Shown here: in pieces, positions 1 to 4,856 of the stretch
Position numbering within the stretch: position 1 is the stretch's first letter
Layout of the letters: each line of letters opens with the position of its first letter
Origin: Gammaproteobacteria bacterium
GTDB taxonomy: Bacteria > Pseudomonadota > Gammaproteobacteria > SZUA-152
Direction: 5' to 3'
DNA length: 5,172 nt
NCBI GenBank assembly: GCA_030613605.1
Contig: JAUWLO010000145.1
Location: 1-5,172 of the forward strand
Program-made: the position numbers and the translations under genes
Notes under the pieces: generated by a model
The model's database searches: none
The model's input: the letters and a program-made list of their open reading frames with translations, nothing else
Told to the model about the DNA's origin: nothing

Positions 1-1
1 C

Positions 2-376
2 CTAGTCCAGCAATTCCGTATCTTCATGCGAATAAGCCGGGGAGCAGCAACATAACATTGTTAAATTGTGACTTCCCGTATTTTTAATACAATGAGCTGT
101 TCCTGGTGGGATGCACACCGTATCCCCCACTGTTACACCAAACTGCTTTTCACCCAGGGTCATTAAGCCTTTGCCTGATGTAATGTGATACAGCTCTTCT
201 GTTAACACATGTTTGTGTAACATCGTGACTTGACCAACTGGCACCGTGGCTTCTGCCAGACTCTGATTTTGCACGTTATGATTTGCAACGCCATGCTCAT
301 CAGGGTGCATTAATTCACGAATGAAAGACCCATCTTTTGTCATAAATTGTTCAATATCACTGTGTTTTGTTTTCAT
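2..376 (-). CDS. Small single-domain cupin protein
   Basis: A 124-residue single-domain cupin, probably a cytosolic metal-binding beta-barrel; the substrate is not known. Both cupin motifs are visible. Motif 1 has the His-x-His pair H54/H56 with E61 and G68. Motif 2 runs from G84 (GDTVCIPPGTAHCIKN), with P91, G92, H95 and N99. H54, H56, E61 and H95 would be the metal ligands. A run of three cysteines (C109-C111) precedes the ending CSPAYSHEDTELLD. I chose the ATG at 374-376 (MKTKHSD). An in-frame GTG at 392-394 would add six residues (MFWCGV), and no good Shine-Dalgarno sits at the proper distance from the ATG. The gene lies 63 bp downstream of the acylphosphatase stop and is complete at its 3' end (TAG at 2-4). 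Family assignment is secure. Reaction is unassigned: sequence alone cannot separate sugar-phosphate isomerase-like, dioxygenase-like or binding roles. Confidence 0.88.
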   Translation of the reverse strand: MKTKHSDIEQFMTKDGSFIRELMHPDEHGVANHNVQNQSLAEATVPVGQVTMLHKHVLTEELYHITSGKGLMTLGEKQFGVTVGDTVCIPPGTAHCIKNTGSHNLTMLCCCSPAYSHEDTELLD

Positions 377-432
377 CACACCACACCAAAACACCCTACG
401 GTGGCGATGGCGGTGGCGATCACAAAATACAT
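376..432 (-). other. Possible 18-codon hydrophobic leader ORF before the cupin gene
   Basis: An ATG at 430-432 opens an 18-codon frame, MYFVIATAIATVGCFGVV, whose TGA stop overlaps the cupin ATG by one base (TGATG). The peptide is almost wholly hydrophobic. Its IATAIAT core comes from a short tandem repeat in the DNA. No convincing Shine-Dalgarno is seen (only GGG about ten bases upstream). The same frame remains open upstream through the acylphosphatase gene, so this may be chance. It could serve as a coupling leader for the cupin gene, which itself lacks a clear ribosome binding site. Speculative. Confidence 0.2.
399..420. repeat. Short 12-bp direct tandem repeat (about 1.8 copies)
   Basis: CGGTGGCGATGG at 399-410 is followed directly by CGGTGGCGAT at 411-420. 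It lies in the gap between the acylphosphatase and the cupin genes. It may have arisen by replication slippage. No function is evident beyond its effect on the small hydrophobic frame read on the minus strand. Confidence 0.7.
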
Positions 433-439
433 TTGATGA

Positions 440-706
440 TTACCCAATAGAAAAATCACGCGGCGGGACTGTATCGACAGGCTGACAGGAAACATTGCTG
501 ACCTCAGCATTAGCAGGCCCCTGAGACAACCATGCGCAAAAGTCATCGACCTGCCCCTTGGGACCACAAGCCAATATCTCAAGACGGCCATCCGAGGAAT
601 TGCGGGCGTAACCGGTAATACCTAACCGCTCGGCTTCGTGTCTTGCTGATGCCCGAAAGAAAACCCCCTGCACTCGACCTGAAACATAACAATGCATGCA
701 TATCAT
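440..706 (-). CDS. acyP: Acylphosphatase
   Basis: An 88-residue acylphosphatase (EC 3.6.1.7), a small cytosolic ferredoxin-like alpha/beta enzyme that hydrolyses the carboxyl-phosphate bond of acyl phosphates. The family signature YVSGRVQGVFFR (residues 7-18) supplies the phosphate-binding loop and the catalytic arginine R18. The second signature, GYARNSSDGRLEI (32-44), supplies the catalytic asparagine N36. The spacing R18 to N36 equals that of the classical R23/N41 pair. Length is typical. The ATG at 704-706 overlaps the TAA of the upstream adaptor gene by one base (TAATG), which suggests coupled translation. A GAG-containing sequence lies eight or nine bases upstream. An in-frame ATG at 695-697 is an alternative start that would remove three residues. 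The enzyme has no obvious link to the periplasmic genes before it, and such genes often ride in unrelated operons. Confidence 0.95.
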   Translation of the reverse strand: MICMHCYVSGRVQGVFFRASARHEAERLGITGYARNSSDGRLEILACGPKGQVDDFCAWLSQGPANAEVSNVSCQPVDTVPPRDFSIG

Positions 707-1476
707 TATTGAAATCTCACTTCAGCTGATTGCCCAGCCCGGTATATTTTATCCCCAATCTCAAACGACACATCAACAGCATACTGATCTGTCGTTCCTG
801 GTTTTGGGCTCAGAGCAATATGGCTAATCTTTCCCTGATAAACAATTTTACCGATAATAACCTGAGCCTTATTACCGATACGCAGACCCGATAAATTACC
901 GCCAGAAATCTGGGCACGCGCAACCATAGCCTTTGCGTCCACCAACACAACAAGTGGCTCCGCCTGTAATTCGCTAATAATCGTCTGCCCTATCTCGACA
1001 TTGCGTTGCGTCACCCAGGCTGAGAAAGGGGCGCGAACAACACTGTATTGTAAATCCATTTCTGCTTTCGCCAAAACTGCCAGAGCAGACCGATATTGGG
1101 CCTCGCCTTCATCGCGCTGTATTTTAGCTAACTGAAGTTCATGCTCAGAAATCAAAGTACGATCATACAATTCCTGGGTTCTCTCCATTTCACGCATGGA
1201 CTCATCTCGATTATTTTTAGCGCTTGTTAATTTTGCCTGTAATGCATTTACTCGAGCACGCCTGGCGCGATCATCCAGTTTCAATAAAATCTGCCCCTTG
1301 TCGACATGCGCTCCTACTTGCGCATCAACTGCCACCACCACACCTGATACAGGCGTACTCATAGGGACTGTTCGCTGCCACCGCAATACCGCATCCGACT
1401 GATCGGCCAGCAAAAATGATGGCAATATCATGCTAACTACTGTCAAAAAAAACAGAACCAACGGCTTTATATTCAT
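706..1476 (-). CDS. Short periplasmic adaptor (HlyD / RND membrane-fusion type)
   Basis: A 256-residue periplasmic adaptor of the membrane-fusion family, which normally links an inner-membrane pump to a TolC-type channel. Residues 1-24 form a Sec signal peptide ending LLA, with no lipobox cysteine, so the mature protein should be soluble in the periplasm. The order of parts is a first half lipoyl motif (about 41-69, TPVSGVVVAV...GQILLKLDD), a charged coiled-coil hairpin (about 70-146), a second half lipoyl motif (about 147-165, VVRAPFSAWV), and a beta-barrel domain (about 174-256). At 256 residues it is shorter than usual RND adaptors (about 350-400) and seems to lack most of the membrane-proximal domain. 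It starts within the TolC-like gene (ATGA overlap) behind a strong AGGAGG site, and its stop overlaps the acylphosphatase start. No pump gene follows. The family is clear; the cargo is unknown. Confidence 0.9.
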   Translation of the reverse strand: MNIKPLVLFFLTVVSMILPSFLLADQSDAVLRWQRTVPMSTPVSGVVVAVDAQVGAHVDKGQILLKLDDRARRARVNALQAKLTSAKNNRDESMREMERTQELYDRTLISEHELQLAKIQRDEGEAQYRSALAVLAKAEMDLQYSVVRAPFSAWVTQRNVEIGQTIISELQAEPLVVLVDAKAMVARAQISGGNLSGLRIGNKAQVIIGKIVYQGKISHIALSPKPGTTDQYAVDVSFEIGDKIYRAGQSAEVRFQ

Positions 1477-2828
1477 GGTGTAACCTCCTGCCCGACAGGT
1501 GAACGTAAATTTTCACCGCTAGATACCGTTTGACCCAAAAGCGCCTCGATGCGCGCCCATGTTAATGCAAGCTTAAACTTATTACTCATTTGATCCAGAT
1601 GTGCTTCGTGCGAACGAATCATGGCATCTCCAAAATCTGTTTTCACTTCCAGCTGGTATAAGGCGCGACTACGATCCAGATATAAATCACGAAAATCCAT
1701 CGCAGCTTCAACCCGGTCACCTTCAATCTTGAGTGTTTTTAAATCACTCCAGGACTCCAGCACATCCTGGCGAGTCTGTCGGCGTTGCTGCTCCAGCTCG
1801 GCCTTCGCCTTAAGCAGCCTGGCTCGCCCATCTGCAACAGCCGCCTTTGTTTTCCCACTGGTGGGCAAAGGCACATTCAGGCTTACTCCGGCTCGCCAGT
1901 TATCATAACTACCGGCCTCCCGGGTATACGTAGACAGCTCAACCTCGCTCGTTAAAACAGGATTCGCAATATCACGTGCAGACGCCAAACGTTTTTGCAT
2001 ACTGATCATTTTTGCTTGCAGCGTACGCAATAAAGGATTTTGCTTCTCAGACAAATCCAGCCAGGCATCGACACTTTCAGGCACATCACGATTATTACCC
2101 AGCAAATCTGGCACGCTCAAATCAGAAGGTAAATCTTCGGGCCTGTTAAGCGCATTAGCCAAATTAGCACGGGTCGTCCGCTGTAATGCGCGGCTTCGAT
2201 GCAATCGCGTACGCGATACCTGATAATTACTCTGAGCCTCCAGTACGTCGATATCTGACACCATCCCCAGCTCATTGCGATTTTCTGCCCGATCTGCATA
2301 CAAAAAAGTTATTTTCACATCTTCTTCATTGCGACCATTGGCAAAATCAGCCAGCAGCACATCAAAATACGTCGCCATAATGGTTATGCGGTGTTGATTC
2401 AAAGCATACTGATAATAATTTTCACGACCCACGATACCGGCTTCTGCCGCTTCCTTGAGAGCCTTTGTATAACCAAAATCATACAGGCGTTTTTTGACAA
2501 ACAGGCTTAAACGATGATCATCCTGAGATTGATCAAAAGCAATATCGGGGGGATCTATCCAGCGCAGGCGCGCAGAAATATTACTTTCTATACTGGTGTG
2601 AGTATCAACCAGCAGTTTTTCTGCTTTGGCTTTTTCGATGGAGGCCATAACCACCTGTAGTTCCGGGTGATCAACGGATGCCTGATTCAAAGCAAACTCA
2701 AGTGTTAGGGTTTCTGGCCATGGGTCTGTTTTTGTTAATAGCGCATCACCGTCACTTAGCGCAAGCGAAGAAAACATTCCGCAAGCAAGGATAAGAAAAT
2801 AAAAATTTCTTTTCCACAGCAAACTCAT
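1473..2828 (-). CDS. TolC-family outer-membrane factor
   Basis: A 451-residue outer-membrane efflux protein of the TolC/OEP superfamily, which forms trimeric channel-tunnels across the outer membrane and periplasm. Residues 1-24 look like a signal peptide (KR, then a hydrophobic core, then LALS). C16 in LILAC weakly resembles a lipobox, so a lipoprotein form cannot be excluded. Two structural repeats are visible. The first is about 40-230, with the typical stretch ELGMVSDIDVLEAQSNYQVS (187-206) and ending NALNRP. The second is about 255-433, with SLNVPLPTSGK (316-326) and a long helical segment ending ALLGQ. Length is normal for the family. Its ATG overlaps the TGA of the upstream SoxW-like gene (ATGA, 2825-2828), with AGG eight bases ahead. 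Its TGA overlaps the adaptor ATG. It thus probably pairs with that adaptor. Substrate is not evident. Confidence 0.93.
   Translation of the reverse strand: MSLLWKRNFYFLILACGMFSSLALSDGDALLTKTDPWPETLTLEFALNQASVDHPELQVVMASIEKAKAEKLLVDTHTSIESNISARLRWIDPPDIAFDQSQDDHRLSLFVKKRLYDFGYTKALKEAAEAGIVGRENYYQYALNQHRITIMATYFDVLLADFANGRNEEDVKITFLYADRAENRNELGMVSDIDVLEAQSNYQVSRTRLHRSRALQRTTRANLANALNRPEDLPSDLSVPDLLGNNRDVPESVDAWLDLSEKQNPLLRTLQAKMISMQKRLASARDIANPVLTSEVELSTYTREAGSYDNWRAGVSLNVPLPTSGKTKAAVADGRARLLKAKAELEQQRRQTRQDVLESWSDLKTLKIEGDRVEAAMDFRDLYLDRSRALYQLEVKTDFGDAMIRSHEAHLDQMSNKFKLALTWARIEALLGQTVSSGENLRSPVGQEVTP
1484..1489 (-). promoter_or_regulatory. Strong Shine-Dalgarno site for the adaptor gene
   Basis: AGGAGG on the minus strand, seven bases before the adaptor ATG and inside the 3' end of the TolC-like gene. 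It indicates strong independent initiation of the adaptor in addition to ATGA coupling. Confidence 0.8.
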
Positions 2829-3376
2829 CTAGCTTGCCTGGCGGCCTTTTTCTTTTGCCGTTTATATTTTGTAAAACGTAATTTCTTGTAAAACTCACCG
2901 ACAACATATTCTCCAAGCCACATAAATTCCTGCACCCCGGATGTTGGCCCCGTATAACGCACCACTGGCTTACCGTCGAGGTCATAAAACATAAATACCG
3001 GCGTTGCGCGGACCCGATTAACTTTTTCTGAAAAAACATTCTGATCAATGGTTTTACCATCAAAATCCACCATCTCCACATCACCTTCAACATCAACACT
3101 AAATATGAGAAAGTTTTTGCGGAAATAATCTTGCACTTCAGGTTGATTCAGCACGGTTCGCTTCATGCGATGACAAAACGGACAAATATCAATTTCAAAA
3201 AACAACAAGATTCCTTTCTTGCCCTCTTCACGAGCTTTAACCAACTCTTCCTGAAAATTACCCCAGGTTTCATTAAAGAAATGAACGGCAGGATCACGAC
3301 CAATAGAGGCTATTGACGTCTGGCTAAATAAGACAAGAATAAAAAAAACAAGAAATGAGAAATGAGGTCTACGCAT
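2825..3376 (-). CDS. SoxW-like periplasmic thioredoxin-fold protein (CPFC)
   Basis: A 183-residue exported thioredoxin-fold protein. Residues 1 to about 23 form a signal peptide (MRRPH, a very hydrophobic core, then SQTSIA). The redox centre is C65-P66-F67-C68 after the strand GILLFFEID. The cis-proline side is VRATPVFMF, with P126. The insert VDVEGDVEMVDFDGKTI (94-110) and the segment YDLDGKPVVRYTGP resemble SoxW-like thioredoxins (Thioredoxin_2-type domain). CPFC differs from the CGPC of thioredoxin and CPHC of DsbA, so reductase versus oxidase direction cannot be read from sequence. The last 18 residues are strongly basic (KKLRF...QKKKAARQAR), odd for a periplasmic protein. The start ATG has no nearby Shine-Dalgarno. 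An AAGGA lies about 28 bases upstream, and no alternative ATG, GTG or TTG start fits. The gene begins 51 bp after the TlpA-like gene and overlaps the TolC-like gene by four bases. Confidence 0.87.
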   Translation of the reverse strand: MRRPHFSFLVFFILVLFSQTSIASIGRDPAVHFFNETWGNFQEELVKAREEGKKGILLFFEIDICPFCHRMKRTVLNQPEVQDYFRKNFLIFSVDVEGDVEMVDFDGKTIDQNVFSEKVNRVRATPVFMFYDLDGKPVVRYTGPTSGVQEFMWLGEYVVGEFYKKLRFTKYKRQKKKAARQAR

Positions 3377-3427
3377 GAGTATGCATTTGAAGCAGAAAAT
3401 AATTTTTTCCTTTTCCGAATGCGCGTC

Positions 3428-3937
3428 CTATTCTGTTGTTTGCTGATTAATAAATTCGGCAATCAATTTCGCCGTCACCGGACCTACCTGACGAGCAACA
3501 ATTTCACCTTCTGGTGACACAATATAGGTCGTCGGTAACCCGGGAATGATACCCAATGCTGAAGATGCGCCAGGTTTGGTGCGCAACACCGGGTAATTCA
3601 TAAAATATTCTTCACTAAATCGTTTAAGCCCTTCAATACCTATATCTTCAAAATTCACACCAAGAACAACGGCATCTTTATCCTTATGATCCTCATGAAA
3701 GTCCACCAATTCAGGTATTTCCGTCAAACACGGTGGACACCAGGTTGCCCAGTAATTAACGACCACCCATTTACCTCGGTAATCCGATAAATTGTGCTGC
3801 TTATTTTCCATATCTGGAAGGGTAAAATCAGCAGGTTCTGCCTGGGCATTTGAACCAAACGCCATAACCGAGGCCAACAAAATCCCGATGAATAATTGAT
3901 AACTGAGCGCGAAATTAGTCTTTAATGAAGATTTCAT
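3428..3937 (-). CDS. TlpA/ResA-like thiol-disulfide oxidoreductase
   Basis: A 169-residue exported thioredoxin-family protein of the TlpA/ResA/DsbE type (redoxin/AhpC-TSA-like fold). Residues 1-33 form a signal peptide ending NAQA, with no lipobox. The mature part begins with PADFTLPDMENKQHNLSDYRGK, the usual family entry. The active site is W66-C67-P68-P69-C70 after VVVNYWAT, and the cis-proline is P135 in IPGLPTTYIV. Such proteins normally reduce periplasmic disulfides, for example in apocytochrome c or metal-site assembly, with electrons from a CcdA/DsbD-type membrane donor, which is not seen here. AAGG sits seven bases before the ATG at 3935-3937. As the first gene after a 134-bp gap, it probably opens the downstream operon. 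The TAG stop at 3428-3430 is in the same frame as the next gene. The natural substrate is unknown. Confidence 0.93.
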   Translation of the reverse strand: MKSSLKTNFALSYQLFIGILLASVMAFGSNAQAEPADFTLPDMENKQHNLSDYRGKWVVVNYWATWCPPCLTEIPELVDFHEDHKDKDAVVLGVNFEDIGIEGLKRFSEEYFMNYPVLRTKPGASSALGIIPGLPTTYIVSPEGEIVARQVGPVTAKLIAEFINQQTTE

Positions 3938-3978
3938 GGATTAGCCTTACTCAACCCTAAATGTGCTGGATACCACTC

Positions 3979-4010
3979 ATTATGACATTCGTATGGGCAC
4001 GGTGTTTCAA
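3979..4010 (-). promoter_or_regulatory. Weak candidate promoter for the thioredoxin-TolC cluster
   Basis: On the minus strand, an extended -10 candidate TGTCATAAT (3979-3987; hexamer CATAAT) lies 42 bases before the TlpA-like start codon. A -35-like TTGAAA is at 4005-4010, but the 20-base spacing is longer than ideal. The extended -10 TG may compensate. This is a reading by eye only; an activator-dependent or different promoter is equally possible. Confidence 0.25.
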
Positions 4011-4024
4011 CTCTTTGTTCTGCC

Positions 4025-4059
4025 AATAAGAAAATACTCGGGAAAGAGGACAATTTCCC
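4025..4059 (-). terminator. Weak candidate terminator after the response regulator gene
   Basis: After the uvrY-like stop, the minus strand reads GGGAAA, an eight-base loop, TTTCCC (4059-4040), then GAG and the T-rich stretch TATTTTCTTATT. The six-pair stem is half A/T and the T-run is broken, so termination would be partial at best. A second small palindrome, ACAGCCAGGCTGT (4060-4072), overlaps the stop codon just before it. Confidence 0.25.
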
Positions 4060-4071
4060 ACAGCCAGGCTG

Positions 4072-4728
4072 TTAATCGTCACCCAATCCTTCAGAAGATT
4101 CAATAATGCCATAGTTTATGGCCATCCGGGTCAAATCTGCATCACTACCGACACCTAATTTTTGATACAGACGATGGCGATAGGTACTAATTGTTTTTGG
4201 GCTCAGACTCAAACTGTCCGATATAACATGGGTTCGTTGACCCTGGGTCAGCATTAACATGACCTGCATTTCTCTCGGTGACAAGCTATCAAACGGTGAA
4301 AGTTCACCTCCCGGCACCATTTTCAGAGCCAGTTTTTGAGCCACATCTGCATCAATATAACGTTCTCCGGAATGGACTGTTTTGATCGCAAGTAATATCT
4401 CTTCCACGGCGCAACCTTTCGTAAGGTAACCTCTGGCGCCTGCCTCCATCATGCGACTGGGAAAAGGCTCTTCGTCATGCACCGATAACACAATGATATT
4501 AAGTCCAGCACTGGATTTTACCAATTTACGAGTCGCTTCCAGTCCCCCAATACCTGGCATGCTGACATCCATCAGCAATACGTCGGGCTTAGATTCATGG
4601 GCTATGACCAGGGCTTCCTCGCCACTGGCAGCTTCTGCAATCACAGTAATGCCTGGCGCATCATTCAGTATCCGGGTGATACCCGTGCGCACCAGCTCGT
4701 GGTCATCAACAATCATCACTTTGATCAT
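4072..4728 (-). CDS. uvrY: UvrY/GacA-type response regulator (NarL/FixJ family)
   Basis: A 218-residue two-component response regulator, cytosolic and DNA-binding. In its family it is phosphorylated by a BarA/GacS-type hybrid kinase and activates Csr/Rsm small RNA genes that titrate CsrA/RsmA. The receiver domain (about 1-120) shows the acidic pair D8/D9, the phospho-acceptor D54 in LLMDVSMPGIGG, S82 and K104 in YLTKG. The LuxR-type helix-turn-helix (about 148-205) shows LSPREMQVML and LSLSPKTISTYRHRLYQKLGV. Motifs such as VRTGITRIL, PGIGGLEATRKL, and SPFDSLSPRE match GacA/UvrY better than other NarL-family members, and D54 matches the known position. I chose the ATG at 4726-4728 (MIKVMIVDD) because AGGA lies five bases upstream. 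A longer frame to 4773 would run through a hairpin and add a non-family leader. The usual uvrC neighbour is absent downstream. The leader is palindrome-rich. Confidence 0.93.
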   Translation of the reverse strand: MIKVMIVDDHELVRTGITRILNDAPGITVIAEAASGEEALVIAHESKPDVLLMDVSMPGIGGLEATRKLVKSSAGLNIIVLSVHDEEPFPSRMMEAGARGYLTKGCAVEEILLAIKTVHSGERYIDADVAQKLALKMVPGGELSPFDSLSPREMQVMLMLTQGQRTHVISDSLSLSPKTISTYRHRLYQKLGVGSDADLTRMAINYGIIESSEGLGDD

Positions 4729-4733
4729 GAAAG

Positions 4734-4737
4734 TCCT
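4734..4737 (-). promoter_or_regulatory. Shine-Dalgarno site fixing the uvrY start
   Basis: AGGA on the minus strand, five bases before the ATG at 4726-4728. It supports the shorter UvrY start. It begins three bases after the end of the 31-nt hairpin (4741-4771) and lies inside one copy of the TGTAGGA motif. Confidence 0.7.
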
Positions 4738-4740
4738 ACA

Positions 4741-4771
4741 GGGGCAGCATCCAACTAAGATGATATGCCCC
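4741..4771 (-). other. Leader hairpin upstream of uvrY
   Basis: The minus-strand RNA can fold with GGGGCA (4771-4766) paired to UGCCCC (4746-4741). An asymmetric internal loop (UAU/C) follows, then CAUC/GAUG, and a seven-base loop UUAGUUG. The helix ends three bases before the Shine-Dalgarno of the response regulator gene. It could affect translation of that gene or be one arm of a REP-like element. No T-run follows, so it is not a terminator. Confidence 0.55.
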
Positions 4772-4782
4772 AACCTAGGTTG
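4771..4782. repeat. 12-bp perfect palindrome CAACCTAGGTTG
   Basis: A fully symmetric 12-bp sequence directly next to the hairpin at 4741-4771, sharing one base with it, and one base away from the following 18-bp palindrome. It contains the otherwise rare tetranucleotide CTAG at its centre. It may be an operator or part of a composite repeat element. Confidence 0.6.
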
Positions 4783-4783
4783 C

Positions 4784-4801
4784 TCCTACACTTGTGTAGG
4801 A
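4784..4801. repeat. 18-bp interrupted palindrome TCCTACAC-TT-GTGTAGGA
   Basis: Two perfect eight-base arms flank a two-base centre. The half-motif TCCTACA recurs at 4734-4740, next to the response regulator start, and a related CTACAGGA lies at 4808-4815. The geometry suits a dimeric regulator site. The TGTAGGA ends also resemble the GTAG heads of gammaproteobacterial REP sequences. On the minus strand the T-run (TCTTTTTCC) precedes the palindrome, so it is not an intrinsic terminator for murU. Confidence 0.6.
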
Positions 4802-4856
4802 AAAAGACTACAGGATTAAAGCTGAAAGGTACAACCGATTGTAATGCATGGACTTA

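Noticed and set aside
377..394. GTG start at 392-394 for the cupin gene
   Set aside because: AGGG abuts it with almost no spacing, and the added MFWCGV does not resemble the usual MKT-type start; kept only as an alternative.
2752..3099. 115-codon open frame on the minus strand across the SoxW-like and TolC-like junction
   Set aside because: Shadow of the thioredoxin reading; composition (many Trp, Met, Cys, Arg) is not protein-like and no domain is visible.
4729..4773. Longer start for the response regulator, adding 15 residues (MGHIILVGCCPCRTF)
   Set aside because: The extension runs through the leader hairpin, does not resemble the family, and the shorter start has AGGA five bases upstream and puts the phospho-acceptor at D54 as expected.
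4784..4801. Intrinsic terminator for murU
   Set aside because: On the minus strand the T-run comes before the palindrome, not after it, so the order is wrong for an intrinsic terminator.
4784..4801. GacA/UvrY box (TGTAAG-N6-CTTACA type) giving autoregulation
   Set aside because: The palindrome has the same overall length but its arms read TCCTAC...GTAGGA, which does not match that consensus.
1196..4819. Plus-strand open frames at 1196-1402, 1621-1908, 2186-2380, 3131-3316 and 4451-4819
   Set aside because: All lie opposite well-supported minus-strand genes and are Ser- or Arg-rich translations without domains or ribosome sites.
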